From an uncultured Clostridia bacterium (GTDB lineage: Bacteria > Bacillota > Clostridia > Christensenellales > Borkfalkiaceae): a stretch of DNA of 64,000 nt. The number at the start of each line of letters is the position of its first letter. Positions within the stretch are counted from its first letter, which is position 1. The stretch spans positions 1-64,000 of the forward strand of contig CALVHL010000008.1 in the NCBI GenBank assembly GCA_944327625.1, given 5' to 3'. Below, in pieces: positions 61,403 through 64,000 of this stretch. Both the position numbers and the translations under genes were made by a program. The notes beneath the pieces are model-generated. The model was not told where the DNA came from. It made no database searches and was given only the letters and a program-made list of their open reading frames with translations.

Positions 61403-62197
61403 TCATTCCGATTCTGTAAGTTGCCGCTCTGCTTCCTCGGACATACTTACTTCTTTGGCTTTCTTTATCGCCTTAAATATATACAACATAGTCATAGCTA
61501 TGCAAGAACCGCAATAATACACCGCGCAATATATCACTACTATATCCAAAAACCCGAATATCGTGCCGAACAGTATAAGCATGGGCAAAATTCCGCCTAT
61601 ACCAAGTTCCGCCTCGATCCTTACGCGCAAACTTCCGACATTCTCCTTATTGGTACGCACGTCGTTTTCAGCGTTGAGCACGCCTTTATCGACCAACTCG
61701 CGTTCTACGCTTTTATACTTCTGATAAATAAGCCTCATCAACGTATCGCCCTCGGAAGCAAACACGCCCAAAAGCAATATCCAGAGAGTTGCGGGGGCGA
61801 CCAAAACGCCGCCGTTGCGATAAACGCACACGCCCAGAGAAATGCCCAGCAGTCCGACAAGAATATAACTGCTTATGCTGTCGGCAAATTCGCCGAACGC
61901 CTGTTTTTTAACGCTTCTTGCAAGGTTTCCGTCGGTACAGTCGGACCACAGCCATACATTGATTAAAATTGCGCCCGCTAAATTGCACGCAAAATTATCG
62001 AAAAAGAAAAGAGCGCAGCCCCCTATCGCAATCAATATGGAGAAATATGACACCGCATTTGCCGAAATTTTTAAGTTGGCACACAGCGACGCCGTGAGAA
62101 AGGATAGAGGTCTGTACAGAATTCTTGAAATTATGGGATCTTTCTTCCTTTTCCATGCAGGCATGTTATCTCTGAAATATTTAGGAGAATATTTCAT
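61403..62197 (-). CDS. CDP-alcohol phosphatidyltransferase family protein
   Basis: 264 aa with about five or six membrane helices. The active-site motif is SDCTDGNLARSVKKQAFGEF then ADSISSYI. The usual pattern D-x2-D-G-x2-A-R-x8-G-x3-D-x3-D is present only in part: the spacing after AR is 7 and the last Asp, proposed as catalytic base, is Ser. Beside TagD this suggests transfer of a CDP-linked alcohol such as CDP-glycerol to a lipid or glycan, or a subfamily with a different residue in that role. GGAG precedes ATG 62197. Confidence 0.75.
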   Translation of the reverse strand: MKYSPKYFRDNMPAWKRKKDPIISRILYRPLSFLTASLCANLKISANAVSYFSILIAIGGCALFFFDNFACNLAGAILINVWLWSDCTDGNLARSVKKQAFGEFADSISSYILVGLLGISLGVCVYRNGGVLVAPATLWILLLGVFASEGDTLMRLIYQKYKSVERELVDKGVLNAENDVRTNKENVGSLRVRIEAELGIGGILPMLILFGTIFGFLDIVVIYCAVYYCGSCIAMTMLYIFKAIKKAKEVSMSEEAERQLTESE

Positions 62198-62198
62198 A

Positions 62199-62588
62199 TT
62201 ATTTCAGCTCCTCTTTTATTTTTGTAGTGCTGATTTCAGGCGTACGCGACAGATAAACCACTTCCACCCCTTCATCCTTCAAAAAGTCAAACTTACCCTT
62301 CCAGTCGTCGCCGATGACAAAAGTATCTATATGGTATTCGTGAACATCGGTTTTCTTCTGTTCCCAACTTTCTTCGGGAATGACAAGATCAACATATCGC
62401 ACAGCTTCAAGCAATGCCTTCCTCTGCTCGTATGTAAAATAGCACTTTTTGTGCTTCATATTCCAATTAAACTCGTCAGTCGACAAAGCCACTATGAGAT
62501 AATCACCCAAAGCCTTAGCCCTCTTTAAGAGATTAATGTGACCATAATGCAACAGATCAAATGTTCCGTAAGTTATTACTCTTTTCAT
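62199..62588 (-). CDS. tagD: Glycerol-3-phosphate cytidylyltransferase (TagD)
   Basis: 129 aa, the exact TagD length. CTP-binding [20 protein letters not shown] with the HxGH site, the VALSTDEFN stretch, [15 protein letters not shown] and the end [13 protein letters not shown] all match TagD. It makes CDP-glycerol for teichoic acid or glycerol-phosphate substituents. It lies next to a CDP-alcohol transferase, one base apart. No TagB/TagF-type polymerase is seen in the window. Confidence 0.92.
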   Translation of the reverse strand: MKRVITYGTFDLLHYGHINLLKRAKALGDYLIVALSTDEFNWNMKHKKCYFTYEQRKALLEAVRYVDLVIPEESWEQKKTDVHEYHIDTFVIGDDWKGKFDFLKDEGVEVVYLSRTPEISTTKIKEELK

Positions 62589-62590
62589 TT

Positions 62591-63712
62591 TTACCTCTCA
62601 CAATCTGAAGCGCAAAACCGCTTATACATATTTACAAGTTTCTGTGCCTCGACCAAAATATCGTATCCATTCAAACGAAACTTCTCGACATCTAATTTTT
62701 CTCTCTTTCCCGCACAACTTAAAATGGCATCAACCCATTTAGAATAATCGCGATCAAGTTTCAGATGAACAACGTTATCGTTGACGTTAACTTCGTCGGG
62801 GACATTATTTGAAACAATACAGGGCAGACCTGAAACCTGCGCTTCAACAGCAACCATACCAAGTCCTTCGTACAAACTGGGTAATACAAAGCAGTCCATA
62901 GCCTGATAATAATCCTCAGGCAATCTCTTTACTCCTGCAAAAATAACGCTACCCGACAGATTCATTTCATAAGCTTTGAATTTGAGTTCGTCGTCCATCT
63001 CGCCGTTGCCTATCAGCAACAACTTAGATGAAGGTTTGACTTTAAGAAGCTCTTGAAATACATTCAATAAAAAAAGCTGATTTTTTTGCTGGCAGAATCT
63101 GCCGATATGCCCCACGACCAACTCATCCGAGACTTTAAGCCTATCCCTGAGTTTTTGCCTAATTTCAACATTGAACTTAAACCTGTCCAGATCTATGGCA
63201 TTATTGATTATTATTACTTCTCCGCGGTCAAACGTTCTGTTGCCGAATAGCCAACGCCCCGCAATTTCAGAGCAGGCACAATAATGCGTGGCATACACCT
63301 TTGAAAAAGGCCGAAGCAAATTTTTAGCGAACATCTTTTTCCACTCCTTCCTGTTTGCCGTGGAATGGGAATGAGCAATTCTTACTGGTATGCCGGCCAT
63401 TTTTGCCGCACGCAAAGTAAATACGCTTAGCGTATTCATATTGGAATGAACAACATCGTAATTACCTTCTTTAAATAACTTTGTAAGCGTCTTCATATAT
63501 TTAAAGACATTATTATAGGAAGGAATAATTATGACCCTGCCCCCGAGAGACTCTATACGTTCTCTGTTGATTATTCCCGATGTCGACTCTACAAAAAAAT
63601 CGAACTGCACTTTGCTTCTGTCTATATTCAGATAATAATTCATTGCAAAAGCTTCGGTTCCGCCGTTGATTGCCTTACCTATAACTTGTGCCACCCTGAT
63701 AATCTTATCCAT
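62591..63712 (-). CDS. Glycosyltransferase family 4
   Basis: 373 aa, GT-B fold. N-terminal [19 protein letters not shown], then [31 protein letters not shown] and [20 protein letters not shown] with the EX7E motif. ATG 63712 is preferred; a GTG at 63724 overlaps the upstream stop and is possible. Second gene of the operon after the priming transferase. Confidence 0.9.
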   Translation of the reverse strand: MDKIIRVAQVIGKAINGGTEAFAMNYYLNIDRSKVQFDFFVESTSGIINRERIESLGGRVIIIPSYNNVFKYMKTLTKLFKEGNYDVVHSNMNTLSVFTLRAAKMAGIPVRIAHSHSTANRKEWKKMFAKNLLRPFSKVYATHYCACSEIAGRWLFGNRTFDRGEVIIINNAIDLDRFKFNVEIRQKLRDRLKVSDELVVGHIGRFCQQKNQLFLLNVFQELLKVKPSSKLLLIGNGEMDDELKFKAYEMNLSGSVIFAGVKRLPEDYYQAMDCFVLPSLYEGLGMVAVEAQVSGLPCIVSNNVPDEVNVNDNVVHLKLDRDYSKWVDAILSCAGKREKLDVEKFRLNGYDILVEAQKLVNMYKRFCASDCER

Positions 63713-63720
63713 ATCTATTC

Positions 63721-64000
63721 TCACTCACCGCTTCTGTCAAAGAGCACCATGAACGCGCCCTTGCAGATTATCTTGAAATCGAGCCAGAGGCTCTGCTTTC
63801 TGATGTATTCTATGTCCAGCTCCACCCACTCGTCAAACGACAGCGCGTTACGGTCGTGCTGTATCTGCCAGAGACATAACAGCCCGCCCTTGACGTCCAG
63901 CCGGTGCATCTGGTAGGGCGTGTATTCGTCTACCTCGCTCGGCAGCGGCGAACGCGGTCCGACTACGCTGAGCTTCCCGACGAATATATCCCACAGCTGC
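63721..64000 (-). CDS. Priming sugar transferase, C-terminal part (runs off the window)
   Basis: The last 92 residues of a bacterial sugar transferase, cut by the window edge. The nucleotides 63728-64000 are identical to 32973-33245. The stop differs (TGA instead of TAA), and the final Gly and Glu codons differ only in the third base. It is the first visible gene of the second polysaccharide operon. Confidence 0.9.
   Translation of the reverse strand, partial: QLWDIFVGKLSVVGPRSPLPSEVDEYTPYQMHRLDVKGGLLCLWQIQHDRNALSFDEWVELDIEYIRKQSLWLDFKIICKGAFMVLFDRSGE
63728..64000. repeat. 273-bp perfect direct repeat, right copy
   Basis: Identical to 32973-33245. It reaches the window edge, so its full length is unknown. 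Confidence 0.95.

Noticed and set aside
63721..64000. The 273-bp repeat as an insertion sequence
   Set aside because: The repeated DNA is the coding part of a sugar transferase gene and has no inverted ends or transposase.
1..64000. CRISPR arrays, tRNA or rRNA genes, phage genes
   Set aside because: None was found by reading both strands; regularly spaced repeats and structural RNA signatures are absent.

Overview
The window looks like chromosomal DNA of a GC-rich member of the Clostridia, probably a gut organism. The grounds are sigma-A type promoters (many with TTGACA-like and TATAAT-like boxes 17 bases apart), strong AGGAGG-type ribosome binding sites, single-membrane surface proteins with Listeria-Bacteroides (InlB) and BspA-type leucine-rich repeats, an AgrC/AgrA-type two-component pair and TagD. 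The family cannot be fixed from sequence alone. No rRNA, tRNA, CRISPR array or transposase gene was seen.

Layout. (1) 1-450: a large fold-back palindromic non-coding element. (2) 451-3205: nadA, an Rrf2 regulator and a NifS-type cysteine desulfurase; nadA and nifS each have a promoter overlapped by the same inverted-repeat operator. (3) 3.3-10.3 kb: glycogen branching enzyme and an alpha-glycosidase, a YitT membrane protein, KDPG aldolase and TcdA. (4) 10.4-16.5 kb: small membrane proteins, a heterodimeric ABC exporter and an AEC carrier. (5) 16.8-26.8 kb: a first surface-polysaccharide locus, with a Wzy/ligase-like protein, GT32 and GT2 transferases, a Wzx flippase, a TagA/WecG-type transferase and the whole GDP-D-glycero-alpha-D-manno-heptose pathway in three genes. 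(6) 27-29.4 kb: small membrane proteins and a GNAT. (7) 29.4-33.8 kb: rmlDBCA behind a priming sugar-phosphate transferase with its own promoter. (8) 34.2-35.1 kb: a divergent AraC regulator. (9) 35.4-44.6 kb: an eight-gene operon joining a LytTR two-component system to an adenylate-forming ligase, a CAT-fold acyltransferase, an MBOAT acyltransferase and two SGNH-like surface proteins. It resembles a dlt operon without a carrier protein. (10) 44.8-53.6 kb: two membrane-anchored, circularly permuted GH3 glycosidases with an InlB/carbohydrate-binding lipoprotein. (11) 53.6-54.9 kb: repeat-rich non-coding DNA. (12) 55-64 kb: a second Wzx/Wzy polysaccharide locus with TagD, a CDP-alcohol transferase and a strongly AT-rich middle.

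How the parts fit. Both polysaccharide loci encode lipid-linked assembly (priming transferase, glycosyltransferases, flippase, polymerase), fed by dTDP-rhamnose, GDP-heptose and probably CDP-glycerol. The 35-44 kb operon probably acylates such a polymer outside the membrane, and the GH3 cluster probably trims glycans at the cell surface. The priming transferase genes at 33 kb and at the right edge share a perfect direct repeat of at least 273 bp lying 30.8 kb apart, so the DNA between them may be open to recombination. A 31-base intergenic repeat recurs about seven times.
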